The notes beneath the pieces are model-generated. The model saw only the letters and a list, made by a program, of their open reading frames with translations, did no database searches and was not told where the DNA came from. Positions 44,508 to 53,252 of a stretch of 64,000 nt of DNA are shown piece after piece. Every line of letters starts with the position of its first letter. The stretch's first letter is position 1. The position numbers and the translations under genes were made by a program. The stretch is taken from NCBI RefSeq assembly GCF_009765875.1, contig NZ_LMUP01000008.1:170938-234937 (forward strand), written 5' to 3'. Source of the stretch: Pedobacter sp. L105. Its GTDB lineage: Bacteria > Bacteroidota > Bacteroidia > Sphingobacteriales > Sphingobacteriaceae.

Positions 44508-47018
44508 ATGGAATACAATACCCGGCTCAATGAACTCAAAAGCCTGATTCTGTCAAAATGTGGCATCAGATTCATTACCCCTGCAGATTGTAAGAGAATT
44601 TCGATCGAGATCAGCCGGCATTTAAATAAAAATGTAAGTGAAACAACAATTAAAAGATTATTCGGCTTTGCCGTAGTTAAACATAAATTTTCCACGTTCA
44701 CTTTAACCACTCTTGCTGAATATGTTGATTTTGCTGGTATCGGTCCGGAGGATAGCGCAGACACCGATGAGCTGGCTGATGAATGGGAAATACTAAAAGA
44801 AAAGGCCGATAAGATTACTCATTTTACGCTGAAAACCATCAGGAACCGCTCCGGCATTCCTTATGAAATGACCATCGGCCGGAAATTCGCAGAGCACGAC
44901 TTTGATGATTTCTACAATGGTGATTATATTTTCACCAGTCTCGTTTCACAGCCCGGTTACGGAAAAACAATTCTGCTGAGTCATTTAACAGAAAATTTAT
45001 TTTACAGACCTGATGCTACCTATGAAAATTCGGGTGTATTATTTATTAAAGCTTACAATTTTTTCAATTCAGAAGTCAATAGTTTCAACCTGGAGGAACA
45101 GCTTAAAATTCAGCTGCAGATAGATCCTAAAGAAAATACGCTGGAATATATTAATACCCTTCAGTCTATACATGGAGGTAAATTCATCATCATCATAGAT
45201 GGCTTTGCAGAGCTCGTTTTAAGGAAAGAAGAAAAGACCCTTTTATTTGATAATATCATCAACCTGATCTGTTCACTGGAAGATTACAAAAATATAAAAC
45301 TGATCCTGAGCATGCGCTCAACTACCTGGACAAGGTTTTATGAACGAATGCGCCATTCCTCTTTTCTGAAATCCAAGTGGTTCCCTGGAAATTACTTCAA
45401 CCTCCATGAATTGTCAAATGTTCCTCCCCTTTCCGAAAAAGAAGTAGATATCATTATTTCCAGAATCAATTATCTGGATAAAAAAGAGATTAACCCGCGA
45501 CTAAAGTCGCAGCTTAAATTTCCCTTCCATATTCAGCTTTACTATCAGCTGAAAGAAGAAGATCCTGATTTTAATTATTATACCAATATTACATTTTACG
45601 AACTCGTTTCCCGGTTCATCCAGGAAAAAATATACCGGTCTAACTATTACACAGAAAAAATCCTATTTCTAAAAAAAGTCATACAGCTTACCGGCTATGG
45701 TAAGCACTCCAATTCTGTGCCCAAAGACTCCCTGATCGCAGAACTTTCGGCTTTCAGAAATGCTTACATGGAATTACTTGCGGATGGCATCTTAATGGAG
45801 GAAAAACGATCAGAAAATTCACATCCAAAAGAGTTTGTGCGCTTCCTGCACCCCCATATGTTTGAATACTTTCTCTTTGTGGAAATACTGGAGAAATTTC
45901 ATCTTCAGGTAAATAAAGATTTTTTCAACTATATCAATACAGAGTACGACTACAACCAGGTCAGGTTCCAGCTATTGCAGTGGGCAACCCGGTTTTTAAT
46001 TAAAACAGGGAATTTCCATTCCCTCAAAGCCTTCTTCAAATTAAATCTGAGCAGCTTTGAAACCAATTACCTGATCCTGTTCATTGCAGAAGAAATTAAA
46101 TACAGATCAAAATTTAATACAGATATTATCAGGATACTGGAGGAAGATAAATTCCATGAGATCATCATCTCTAAATTACTCAATTTTGATTTTATCGATT
46201 CCTGTTACAATGAAGCAGTACTTGCCCTGATTGATATTGCAAAAAATGATGAACACCTGCTTATTTATCACTCTATACTGGGTATTTTGGAAGTGATCAG
46301 ACTGAATAAAGAAGGGATTAAAAAATCTATTGATAAATTACGTACACTGGATAACCATAAATGGATTATCAGCCCAGTTCAGGCACTGGAAATCATGTAT
46401 GCGAAGATTAGTGCTAAACCGCCCGTACATTCAGAACTGCTTCAGCAGATAGAACAATTTAAAAATGGAGAAAATCCATTTGATATTCACTCCAGCCATC
46501 CAATGAGTGCCAGTACAGGAATTTCCTTTGTACTGATGATCCTGGTGAATACTTTTTCCGGCGACAGCCGTTCTGGCAACCAGATCATTCAAAGTATGGT
46601 GACGCATCACCCAAAAGAATTTCTGAAAAGAAATAACCTCACACTCTATGCATTAGCTTTACACGGCATATTTGTTTCCAGGGTCTTTCCTGGAAAAAAA
46701 GCAGATCAGATTGAAAAAATCACCCGTCATTTAGTCAGCACAAATCATTCGCAGCTCACTAAATATCTCGAATCCCTGATTATGATGCTGCAGGCGCAGC
46801 AAGCCTATAACAGAAAAGAATATGAGATTGCCATTGACCATGCACAGGAATGCCTGGTCCTTTTCAAAAGAAACAAAGTAGTATTGAGTGCCTTACCGAT
46901 GTTTAGCCTGCTGATTAAGATTTATATGGAACTGGAAAATTACGATCTGATGAATGAGTATAAGTATGAGATGCTGTGTTTATTGGATGAACATCAGGTT
47001 TCCAGACAATTATTTTAA
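44508..47018 (+). CDS. NACHT/STAND-like P-loop NTPase with small N-terminal helical domain
   Basis: An 836-residue predicted signal-transduction ATPase. Residues 1-75 form a small helical, possibly DNA-binding domain (CGIRFITPADCKRISIEISRH, SETTIKRLFGF, FSTFTLTTLAEYVDF) of a kind I have seen in other Bacteroidota proteins but cannot name. The NTPase core has a Walker A QPGYGKT (148-154), a Walker B KFIIIIDGFAEL (225-236) in the form typical of NACHT proteins (hhhhDGxxE), and LILSMRSTTW (265-274) as the sensor Arg segment. A winged-helix-like region and a long alpha-helical C-terminus (about 480-836) follow and end with TPR-like helices. It could be an NLR-like immune sensor or a large regulator. 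I start it at ATG 44508 (MEYNTRLNEL). Confidence 0.75.
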   Translation: MEYNTRLNELKSLILSKCGIRFITPADCKRISIEISRHLNKNVSETTIKRLFGFAVVKHKFSTFTLTTLAEYVDFAGIGPEDSADTDELADEWEILKEKADKITHFTLKTIRNRSGIPYEMTIGRKFAEHDFDDFYNGDYIFTSLVSQPGYGKTILLSHLTENLFYRPDATYENSGVLFIKAYNFFNSEVNSFNLEEQLKIQLQIDPKENTLEYINTLQSIHGGKFIIIIDGFAELVLRKEEKTLLFDNIINLICSLEDYKNIKLILSMRSTTWTRFYERMRHSSFLKSKWFPGNYFNLHELSNVPPLSEKEVDIIISRINYLDKKEINPRLKSQLKFPFHIQLYYQLKEEDPDFNYYTNITFYELVSRFIQEKIYRSNYYTEKILFLKKVIQLTGYGKHSNSVPKDSLIAELSAFRNAYMELLADGILMEEKRSENSHPKEFVRFLHPHMFEYFLFVEILEKFHLQVNKDFFNYINTEYDYNQVRFQLLQWATRFLIKTGNFHSLKAFFKLNLSSFETNYLILFIAEEIKYRSKFNTDIIRILEEDKFHEIIISKLLNFDFIDSCYNEAVLALIDIAKNDEHLLIYHSILGILEVIRLNKEGIKKSIDKLRTLDNHKWIISPVQALEIMYAKISAKPPVHSELLQQIEQFKNGENPFDIHSSHPMSASTGISFVLMILVNTFSGDSRSGNQIIQSMVTHHPKEFLKRNNLTLYALALHGIFVSRVFPGKKADQIEKITRHLVSTNHSQLTKYLESLIMMLQAQQAYNRKEYEIAIDHAQECLVLFKRNKVVLSALPMFSLLIKIYMELENYDLMNEYKYEMLCLLDEHQVSRQLF

Positions 47019-47042
47019 CAATAGATCAGTACTGATCCTGCT

Positions 47043-47978
47043 TTAAGGAGTTTTATCTGCAATATTAATGATGATAGCGTCCAGCTCTTTAGCAGAATTG
47101 ACCAGGTGAAGCAAAATTTCGTCCTTATTGTCGCCGGGAACGAAATTTCTCAGCAGATCAACCAGTCCCATTACCCTGGCTAAAGGTGCGCGGACCAGGT
47201 GTGATTGTATCCAGGCAATTTCTTTGAACTTTTTGTTTTGTGCTTCAATTTCTTGTAAATGTAAAGATGCCTGCAGCCTGGATAATTGCTCTTCTTCTTT
47301 ACGTTTAGAGATATCCTGTATACTGCCAATGATACGTGTAGAAATACCGTTTTCATCGAAAACCATAAATCTTCTGTCCTGTACGTATTTATAAGAATCG
47401 TCAGCACAGCAGAAACGGTATTCTTCCTGCCATCGCTCTACTTTATCACGGACATGTTTTTTAATGTTTCCGGTTATCCTTTCCCTGTCATCCGGATGAA
47501 CCCTCATCTCCCACCAACTGTCTGTTGTGGTATTATCTAACAAATTTTTGTAGCCAAATATGCCCTTTATACCTTTATTCCATACAATTTTATTAGTTTT
47601 CAGGTCCCAGTCCCATACCGTATCGCTGGTTGCCTTAGAGATAATATTGTAACGATCTTCAGCTTCCTGTTCAGCTTTTACCCTTGAGGTAATATCCGCA
47701 GCAGCAACCAGTACGGCAGAGGTGCCTTCGTACTCAATAGTATTGCTGTTGATGCTTACCAGGATAACTTCCCCATTCTTTTTGATATGCTGAACATGCT
47801 CTTTATTGTAATCAGCTTCAGGCTGGAGCATCAGTGCGCTCATGATTAAAAATTCATGTCTGGAGTAACCATAAGTCTTGACAGCTTCTTGATTTACGGC
47901 TAAAAAATTAAAGGTTTTAGCATCGTAAACCCACATGGGAACAGGAGAGAATTGAAAAAGGTCATCGAGAGCAGTCAT
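47043..47978 (-). CDS. PAS-PAS protein with HisKA-like helix pair but no ATPase domain
   Basis: A 311-residue cytoplasmic signalling protein. PAS 1 spans about 8-110 (PVPMWVYDAKTFNFLAVNQEAVKTYGYSRHEFL), PAS 2 about 115-232 (TVWDWDLKTNKIVWNKGIKGIFGY, WWEMRVHPDDRERI, IGSIQDISKRKE), then a coiled coil. The last 59 residues are a dimerisation/phosphotransfer pair with H260 in IQSHLVRAPLARVMGLVDLL, the H-box of Bacteroidota PAS kinases. The frame stops right after the second helix (IIINIADKTP) with no HATPase domain. The stop is normal and no ATPase remnant follows, so this may be a natural family rather than a broken gene. It is convergent with the NACHT-like gene. Confidence 0.85.
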   Translation of the reverse strand: MTALDDLFQFSPVPMWVYDAKTFNFLAVNQEAVKTYGYSRHEFLIMSALMLQPEADYNKEHVQHIKKNGEVILVSINSNTIEYEGTSAVLVAAADITSRVKAEQEAEDRYNIISKATSDTVWDWDLKTNKIVWNKGIKGIFGYKNLLDNTTTDSWWEMRVHPDDRERITGNIKKHVRDKVERWQEEYRFCCADDSYKYVQDRRFMVFDENGISTRIIGSIQDISKRKEEEQLSRLQASLHLQEIEAQNKKFKEIAWIQSHLVRAPLARVMGLVDLLRNFVPGDNKDEILLHLVNSAKELDAIIINIADKTP

Positions 47979-48017
47979 TCGTACCAGCAGGTTATTTTTA
48001 AGGTAGGTAATATCAGT

Positions 48018-48074
48018 AATTTTTATAAAAAAGCAAGCCTTTCTTACGGAAAGGCTTGCTTTTTTATAAAAATT
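48018..48074 (-). terminator. Very long perfect terminator hairpin after the subtilase gene
   Basis: Perfect 26-bp arms (core AAGCAAGCCTTTC / GAAAGGCTTGCTT plus AT-rich flanks) surround a 5-nt loop TTACG. Poly-A and poly-T stretches lie within the arms. It sits 14 bp past the peptidase stop. Confidence 0.9.
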
Positions 48075-48088
48075 ACGATGAGGCTTTT

Positions 48089-49693
48089 TTATTTGTATTC
48101 AGCAGCCATTTTCAATGCATTATAAGCATTTACAATACCACCTGTAACGCAAAGGTCAGCAAAAGGTACAGATTTAGAATTTGTACCTTCTTCGTCAAGT
48201 TCCACATCTACATTGTGATTAACTTTAACAACCGACTTTAAAATGATCTCTTTGACCTGTACAGCAGTTAATTTTGGATAGTATGATCTGATCAGTGCCG
48301 CCAGTCCCACTACTACCGGTGAGGCCATACTGGTACCATCATAAGCTTCATATTTAGATCCCGGTACGGTAGAATAAATTTGTACACCAGGGGCAAATAC
48401 ATCTACCGCTGTTTTGCCATAATTAGAAAAACTTGCCTTCAAAGTTTTGTCGTCTGTGGGCCCGGAAGCACCCACTACAATATAAGAAGATGCAACACCT
48501 CCGTCAAGGTACTGACGATTAGGGAAATTTTTCGACTGATCAATATTTTGATTGTCATTACCCGCCGCCTGAACCAGCAATACATCTTTAGACATCGCAT
48601 ACTTAACTGCTTCGTCCACTGCTTTTTTATCCCATGAATAAGCTTTTCCAAAACTCATATTCAATACTTTTGCGCCATTTGCTACTGCATAACGAATAGC
48701 ATTTGCAACATCCTTATCACGTTCATCACCATCAGGTACGCTGCGTACGCTCATGATCATTACATTATCGGCAACACCTTTGATACCCAAATTATTGGTA
48801 CGGTCTGCAGCTATAATTCCCGATACATGGGTTCCATGACTTGCATCCGGGCCAGTTACATCATTATTTCCATAATCCCTTTGCTGATCATCCGCATAAT
48901 TATCTCCAACCAGCTCTGGTCTTGGATCAAAATCCAGATTCAAATTATATTTCAGCTGGTCGTTATAGTGGTCCAGACCTTTCACGATCTGAGACTCATA
49001 GAAGTTTTCATAAGTGCTGTGCTGCAACTGTGAAACCATAATCTTCTTTAAGCGTTCTTCCAGATCGGTTTCGGTTTTATAATTTTGAAAATCAACCAAC
49101 TCTGGTTTTTCCTTACCCATTTTTTTAACCATTGCATCTAAAACATTTTTCAGACCGCCAATATTTTCTACAGCATTTTTAGCCTCTGCAGTTTGTTTAT
49201 CGAAATCTGCCTGTGCCCTCAGGTATTGTGTATAATCAGCTGAATCTGCCGGTTTTACCGTTGCAGCAGTCACATTGGCAAACCTGTCCTTATCCCTGCG
49301 CAAAATACGGGTTAGCTCTAATGCTTCATGATTTACCGAACCCTTGGCCGAGCCTAAGAAGTTCCATCCATGTATATCATCTACATATCCATTTTTGTCG
49401 TCATCTTTACCGTTACCAGGTTTCTCTTTTTTGTTCAACCATATCACACTTTTCAGATCTTCATGATTAACATCTACACCCCCGTCTAAAACGCCTACCA
49501 GAACAGGAGTTGATTTTTTACCCTTTAACAATTCTGCATATGCTTTTTCAGTGCTGATCCCAAACACCGTATCCGTTTTCAAATCAAGATTCTGCCAGTT
49601 GGCCTTTTGTGCAAAAGAACTTAACCCAAGGCACGCGATAAAAATGAAACTTAATATCCCCCTTAATGCAATTTTATTTTTTACTCTATTCAT
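48089..49693 (-). CDS. S8-family (subtilisin-like) secreted serine peptidase
   Basis: A 534-residue secreted protease with a signal peptide ending SSFAQ (about residue 29). The catalytic triad is D70 (VGVLDGGVD), H286 (SHGTHVSGI) and S455 (DGTSMASPV); the oxyanion Asn lies in VQAAGNDNQN (N379). About 215 residues separate Asp and His, much more than in subtilisin; this insert contains a Lys/Asp-rich loop and a helical stretch (SADYTQYLRAQADFDKQTAEAKNAVENIGG in part). There is no pro-peptide domain of the I9 type and no type IX C-terminal domain. It is a monocistronic gene ending at a strong terminator. Confidence 0.92.
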   Translation of the reverse strand: MNRVKNKIALRGILSFIFIACLGLSSFAQKANWQNLDLKTDTVFGISTEKAYAELLKGKKSTPVLVGVLDGGVDVNHEDLKSVIWLNKKEKPGNGKDDDKNGYVDDIHGWNFLGSAKGSVNHEALELTRILRRDKDRFANVTAATVKPADSADYTQYLRAQADFDKQTAEAKNAVENIGGLKNVLDAMVKKMGKEKPELVDFQNYKTETDLEERLKKIMVSQLQHSTYENFYESQIVKGLDHYNDQLKYNLNLDFDPRPELVGDNYADDQQRDYGNNDVTGPDASHGTHVSGIIAADRTNNLGIKGVADNVMIMSVRSVPDGDERDKDVANAIRYAVANGAKVLNMSFGKAYSWDKKAVDEAVKYAMSKDVLLVQAAGNDNQNIDQSKNFPNRQYLDGGVASSYIVVGASGPTDDKTLKASFSNYGKTAVDVFAPGVQIYSTVPGSKYEAYDGTSMASPVVVGLAALIRSYYPKLTAVQVKEIILKSVVKVNHNVDVELDEEGTNSKSVPFADLCVTGGIVNAYNALKMAAEYK

Positions 49694-49749
49694 ATTTTGT
49701 TAGTTAATTTATTAGTTTTCAAACGTTATTATTAAAAAATAGTTGTTGA

Positions 49750-51708
49750 TTATTCATATTTTCCTTTCAGTGTAAAAAAGAATTCTGACCCCTCCCCCGC
49801 TTTGCTTTCCATCCAGATCTTTCCTTCATTGGCCACAATGAACTCTTTACACATCACCAGGCCCAGGCTTGTTCCTTTTTCGTTATTTGTTCCTACAGTG
49901 CTTATCACATTGGCACTAAAAATAGAACTTTGCCTTTCGGGCTCAATGCCTACTCCATTATCCTTTACCGAAAAAAGAACCTCCTGATCAGCATATTGGC
50001 TGATGGAGATCAGTATATGTCCTTCCAAAGGGGTAAACTTAATCGCATTGGATAATATATTCCTGATCAGAAAGTCTAAATGGTCTGCATCACAAAACAC
50101 CCGCAGGTTGGCTGCGATATTTTTTTCTACGGTTATTGATTTTTGTGCAGCTGCATCTGCAAGCAGGGATATGTTCCTGTTAATAATAGTTTTCGGCAAC
50201 AGATTCACCTGGTTAATCATTATTCCCTTCAGCTGCATTTGTCCCCAGCTCAACAACAGATTAAGCGTTTCCATCGAAGCATTACACTGAACAGCCAGCT
50301 TCCCCATCATTAGCGTTCGCTCTTCTTCGGTAAGCCAGCCCCTGTTGATCATATCGATCATATTGATTACGGAGGCGAGAGGGCCTCTCAGATCGTGGCC
50401 GACAACAGAAAACAACTTATCCTTTACCTGACTGGATTCCACCAGGTCTGCATTAGATTTATTCAGCAACCGGTTCAGGTTTCTCATCTTAAAAAAATAA
50501 AAACCCAAACCCAATAACAAGGCTACACTTCCGGCCGTAATTCCCAGCATAACTTTCTGCCCCAGCACCTGCCTGCTATTGATAAATTTGAGTTCCTGGA
50601 TTTTACCATGCGTTTGATTGAGTTCATACTGTGCCTGCAGATTAGCGATCTTCAAAGACATCTCTTTAAAATAAACACTATCGGCGATACTATACTGCTG
50701 TGATTTGGCCAGATAAGCCGCTTCGAAATTTCCCTGATCAGCCTGTAGGGTTGCTATCTTTGACAAGATATCCAACAACTGTTTATTAGCTTTTTTACTT
50801 CTCGCCAAAGCCAGGGCCTCCTGAAAATAGGTCAAAGAAATACCAGGGTTTATGGGTTTGTAGCTTTCTGCCAGCGCATTCAAACTTACAAATTCACGTA
50901 TCACGTTCTTGATCTTCCTTGATTTTTGCAGGGCCCCTTGTTCCAGCTCAATAGCCTTTCCGGTAGCGCCAGATTTTGCATAAACTGCCGCCAGGCCATT
51001 GGTCAGCGAAATATTTAGACCCATCATTTCAGGAAAGTTACTTTGCGCAATTCCTTTTTCATAATAGGAAGTTGCTTTTGCCAGATCGCCTTTTTCATCA
51101 TAAGCTAATCCCAGATCAGCATACAGGTTGAGTTTTACACTTGAAAAAGGTAAAGACCCGCTAATGGCTTCAGCTTTGTGATAATAAATAAGGGCTTTAT
51201 TTAAATTATGCTGAGTAGCATACACGCGACCTAAGTAAACGTATGACTCCATAATACCGAACTGGTCTCCGGTTTTTTCACTGAGCTTTAACGCATATAA
51301 AAAGTAGCCGATTGCCCTGTCATAATTACCAACCGCATGCTCTACAGAACCCAATCTTATATTTTCCTCAATAATTCCTTTTTTGTTGTTCAATAACTGA
51401 TAGATGCCCAACGCTTTCAGGTATTTCATTCTTGAAAATTCAGATTTTGCAGCATTATCTTCCATCATTCCCAGCTGATTAAGCATTCTGGCTAATCCTT
51501 CCTGATCATTGTTTTTTTTAGCGAGTTTCAATCCTAACCCAACAAAAAACAGTGCAGAATCCGGCTTATCATACCGGTAATGAATGATCAGTTTCTCGTA
51601 ATAGGGAATACTGAAATGAGGTTGAATATGCTGCACACCAGGCGAACTGTACAGCGCCAAAAAACTGAATACCAGAATAACAGAAAATAGTGTTCGGAAC
51701 AAGAGCAT
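49750..51708 (-). CDS. TPR-containing sensor histidine kinase
   Basis: A 652-residue membrane kinase. An N-terminal hydrophobic signal/anchor (about 1-22) is followed by a periplasmic array of TPR repeats (about 40-345, with GNYDRAIGYFLYALKLSEKTGD, NLNKALIYYHKAEAI, GDLAKATSYYEKGI), a coiled coil, a transmembrane helix (VMLGITAGSVALLLGLGFYFF), the HisKA domain with H438 in VVGHDLRGPLASV, and the HATPase with N-box RNILSNAIKFT, G1 KDNGVGIEPE and G2 KGTSLGLVMC. Such TPR kinases are a Bacteroidota speciality. No response regulator is adjacent, so the partner is unknown. Confidence 0.92.
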   Translation of the reverse strand: MLLFRTLFSVILVFSFLALYSSPGVQHIQPHFSIPYYEKLIIHYRYDKPDSALFFVGLGLKLAKKNNDQEGLARMLNQLGMMEDNAAKSEFSRMKYLKALGIYQLLNNKKGIIEENIRLGSVEHAVGNYDRAIGYFLYALKLSEKTGDQFGIMESYVYLGRVYATQHNLNKALIYYHKAEAISGSLPFSSVKLNLYADLGLAYDEKGDLAKATSYYEKGIAQSNFPEMMGLNISLTNGLAAVYAKSGATGKAIELEQGALQKSRKIKNVIREFVSLNALAESYKPINPGISLTYFQEALALARSKKANKQLLDILSKIATLQADQGNFEAAYLAKSQQYSIADSVYFKEMSLKIANLQAQYELNQTHGKIQELKFINSRQVLGQKVMLGITAGSVALLLGLGFYFFKMRNLNRLLNKSNADLVESSQVKDKLFSVVGHDLRGPLASVINMIDMINRGWLTEEERTLMMGKLAVQCNASMETLNLLLSWGQMQLKGIMINQVNLLPKTIINRNISLLADAAAQKSITVEKNIAANLRVFCDADHLDFLIRNILSNAIKFTPLEGHILISISQYADQEVLFSVKDNGVGIEPERQSSIFSANVISTVGTNNEKGTSLGLVMCKEFIVANEGKIWMESKAGEGSEFFFTLKGKYE

Positions 51709-51773
51709 ACTTTGGTCTTTGCTACATCATGAGCGGCCCACTAAGGTAATGTTTTAACGTAACTATAAATTAA

Positions 51774-51800
51774 AAAAGCCAGGAATTTCCTCCTGGCTTT
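51774..51800 (-). terminator. Rho-independent terminator after cobA
   Basis: Stem AAAGCCAGGA / TCCTGGCTTT with a short loop. On the minus strand it runs into a T-tract, 43 bp past the SUMT stop. Confidence 0.8.
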
Positions 51801-51842
51801 AATTCATATCCTGATATAAACCTGTTTTTTTTATTTCGAAAA

Positions 51843-52634
51843 TTACCCTTCAGCTAATACCGCATAAAAATCCCTGATCCTGTCAAAAGCAGGATGAACA
51901 GAAACCACATTTCCAAAAACAAGCAGGGCAGGTGACGTAATTTCATGATCCTCAATCAATTCAGCTATGGTATCTACAATGCCTACAATAATATTCTCCT
52001 CATGGGTTGAACCGTTTTCTATCACTGCAACAGGCAATCTTTCTTTTCCTTCTGATTTAAAAATGGCTGCAATTTCCGAGATCTTTTCAATCCCCATTAA
52101 TACAACTATCGTTGCATTCGATTTCGCCGCACCCCTAAGATCAGCAGAAATTTCACCTTTTGCATTTGTTCCTGAAAGAACCCAGAAACTTTCACTCAGG
52201 TCACCATAGATCATTGGTATTTTATGTAATCCCGGTACTCCGGTAGCACTAGATATACCCGGAACAATCTCTGTTTGGATATTATAAGAATCTGCAAAAT
52301 TTATTTCTTCAAAGCCGCGGGCGAAGACAAATGGATCACCACTTTTCAAACGAACCACATGTCCGTAGTTCAGCGCATAATCAATCATTAATTTATTTAC
52401 AGCATCCTGAGAGAATGATTCATCATCAGATTGTTTTCCTACAAATATTTTGATGGCATGCTCCGGGGCATGATTGAGCAGCGCTCCATTAACCAGGGCA
52501 TCATAAAGTACCACATCGGCTGTGTTCAGTGCCTTTACACCTTTTAAACTAATTAAATCAGGATCACCAGGTCCAGCTCCAACTAAGGTAATACGGGGCT
52601 CCTGTATGCTGCTTTTTATTTTATTTAAAATCAT
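51843..52634 (-). CDS. cobA: Uroporphyrinogen-III C-methyltransferase (SUMT)
   Basis: A 263-residue SAM-dependent methyltransferase that converts uroporphyrinogen III to precorrin-2, the branch point to sirohaem and cobalamin. The TP-methylase signature VGAGPGDPDLISLKGVKAL is at about 19-37, followed by ADVVLYDALVNGALL, GDPFVFARGFEE, EIVPGISSATGVPGLHKIPMIYGD and VVLMGIEKI. Two usually conserved spots are changed: FARGFEE where most SUMTs have FGRGGEE, and GLHKIP in place of LTHR. So its specificity should be treated with mild caution. An Rrf2 regulator lies upstream on the same strand, which in this group often controls sulfur assimilation, so sirohaem supply is the likelier primary role; cobalamin genes lie 6 kb further on. 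Confidence 0.88.
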   Translation of the reverse strand: MILNKIKSSIQEPRITLVGAGPGDPDLISLKGVKALNTADVVLYDALVNGALLNHAPEHAIKIFVGKQSDDESFSQDAVNKLMIDYALNYGHVVRLKSGDPFVFARGFEEINFADSYNIQTEIVPGISSATGVPGLHKIPMIYGDLSESFWVLSGTNAKGEISADLRGAAKSNATIVVLMGIEKISEIAAIFKSEGKERLPVAVIENGSTHEENIIVGIVDTIAELIEDHEITSPALLVFGNVVSVHPAFDRIRDFYAVLAEG

Positions 52635-52673
52635 AACCGACTATTTAAAGGTTTATATAATTGTATAACAATA

Positions 52674-52681
52674 CAAATATA
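52674..52681 (-). promoter_or_regulatory. Candidate -7 promoter box of cobA
   Basis: TATATTTG on the minus strand matches TAnnTTTG, giving a leader of about 34 nt. Just upstream is the small palindrome CTAT-TTCG-ATAG (52697-52708 region), in the -33 zone, where no TTG is present; this suggests an activated promoter. Confidence 0.4.
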
Positions 52682-52722
52682 TAAAAGTCTATCGAAATAG
52701 TAGTCTTTATTTTAAAATAATT

Positions 52723-53160
52723 TTAATTGATAATCTCATCCAGGTTTTCACGTGCGATTACATCAGCCACTGAAGTCTTTGAAAGCACTTCCAGCGTGGC
52801 ATCCCTTACATCAATAAATGTTTTTCTGATACCACAGGTCTTTTCATCATGGCATTCATCACATTTACGATAAAATTTGATACTCGCACAAGGAACCATG
52901 GCAATCGGTCCGTCAGTGATCCTGAGAATATCGGTCAGATAAATATCTGCCGCATTTTTATTCAGGCTATAACCTCCGCCTGCCCCCTTTTTACTGTACA
53001 GATAACCCGCATTACGCAGGTCAAGTAAAATCTGTTCCAGAAATTTCCTGGGAATCATCTCCTGTTCTGCTAATCGCACGATTTGCATAGGAGGATTTTC
53101 TACGTTTTTGCCCAAAGCCACCAGTGCTTTAATGGCATATTTTGTTTTCTTAGACAACAT
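52723..53160 (-). CDS. Rrf2-family transcriptional regulator with four-cysteine cluster
   Basis: A 145-residue winged-helix regulator of the IscR/CymR family. The start MLSKKTKYAIKALVAL is canonical, and ATG 53160 is chosen over an in-frame GTG at 53169, which lies within the promoter box. IPRKFLEQILLDLRNAGYLYSKKGAGGGYSL (in parts, 36-65) is the recognition helix and wing. Four cysteines, C91, C100, C103 and C109, are concentrated between residues 91 and 109, so a metal or iron-sulfur cluster is plausible. The gene precedes cobA by 88 bp on the same strand, and a 25-bp imperfect palindrome lies just upstream. Confidence 0.9.
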   Translation of the reverse strand: MLSKKTKYAIKALVALGKNVENPPMQIVRLAEQEMIPRKFLEQILLDLRNAGYLYSKKGAGGGYSLNKNAADIYLTDILRITDGPIAMVPCASIKFYRKCDECHDEKTCGIRKTFIDVRDATLEVLSKTSVADVIARENLDEIIN

Positions 53161-53168
53161 ATTAAGCA

Positions 53169-53208
53169 CAAAGCTAAGAAAAGATTTAGGTATTGATAAA
53201 TCCTAAAT
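53169..53208 (-). promoter_or_regulatory. Promoter and candidate auto-operator of the Rrf2 gene
   Basis: TAGCTTTG (53169-53176, minus strand) is the -7 box, placing the transcript start only a few bases before the ATG. At 53184-53208 an inverted repeat ATTTAGG-N11-CCTAAAT has the 25-bp overall size usual for Rrf2/IscR sites and lies between the -7 and -33 positions. Confidence 0.45.
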
Positions 53209-53252
53209 ATTTACTGGTCAAATCTTATAACTTTTAGATCCTGTAAAAGATC

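Noticed and set aside
44508..47018. Calling this region a defence island
   Set aside because: Only one NACHT-like gene is present; neighbours are an adhesin operon and a PAS protein, and no nuclease, toxin, recombinase or att site is visible. Kept only as a candidate.
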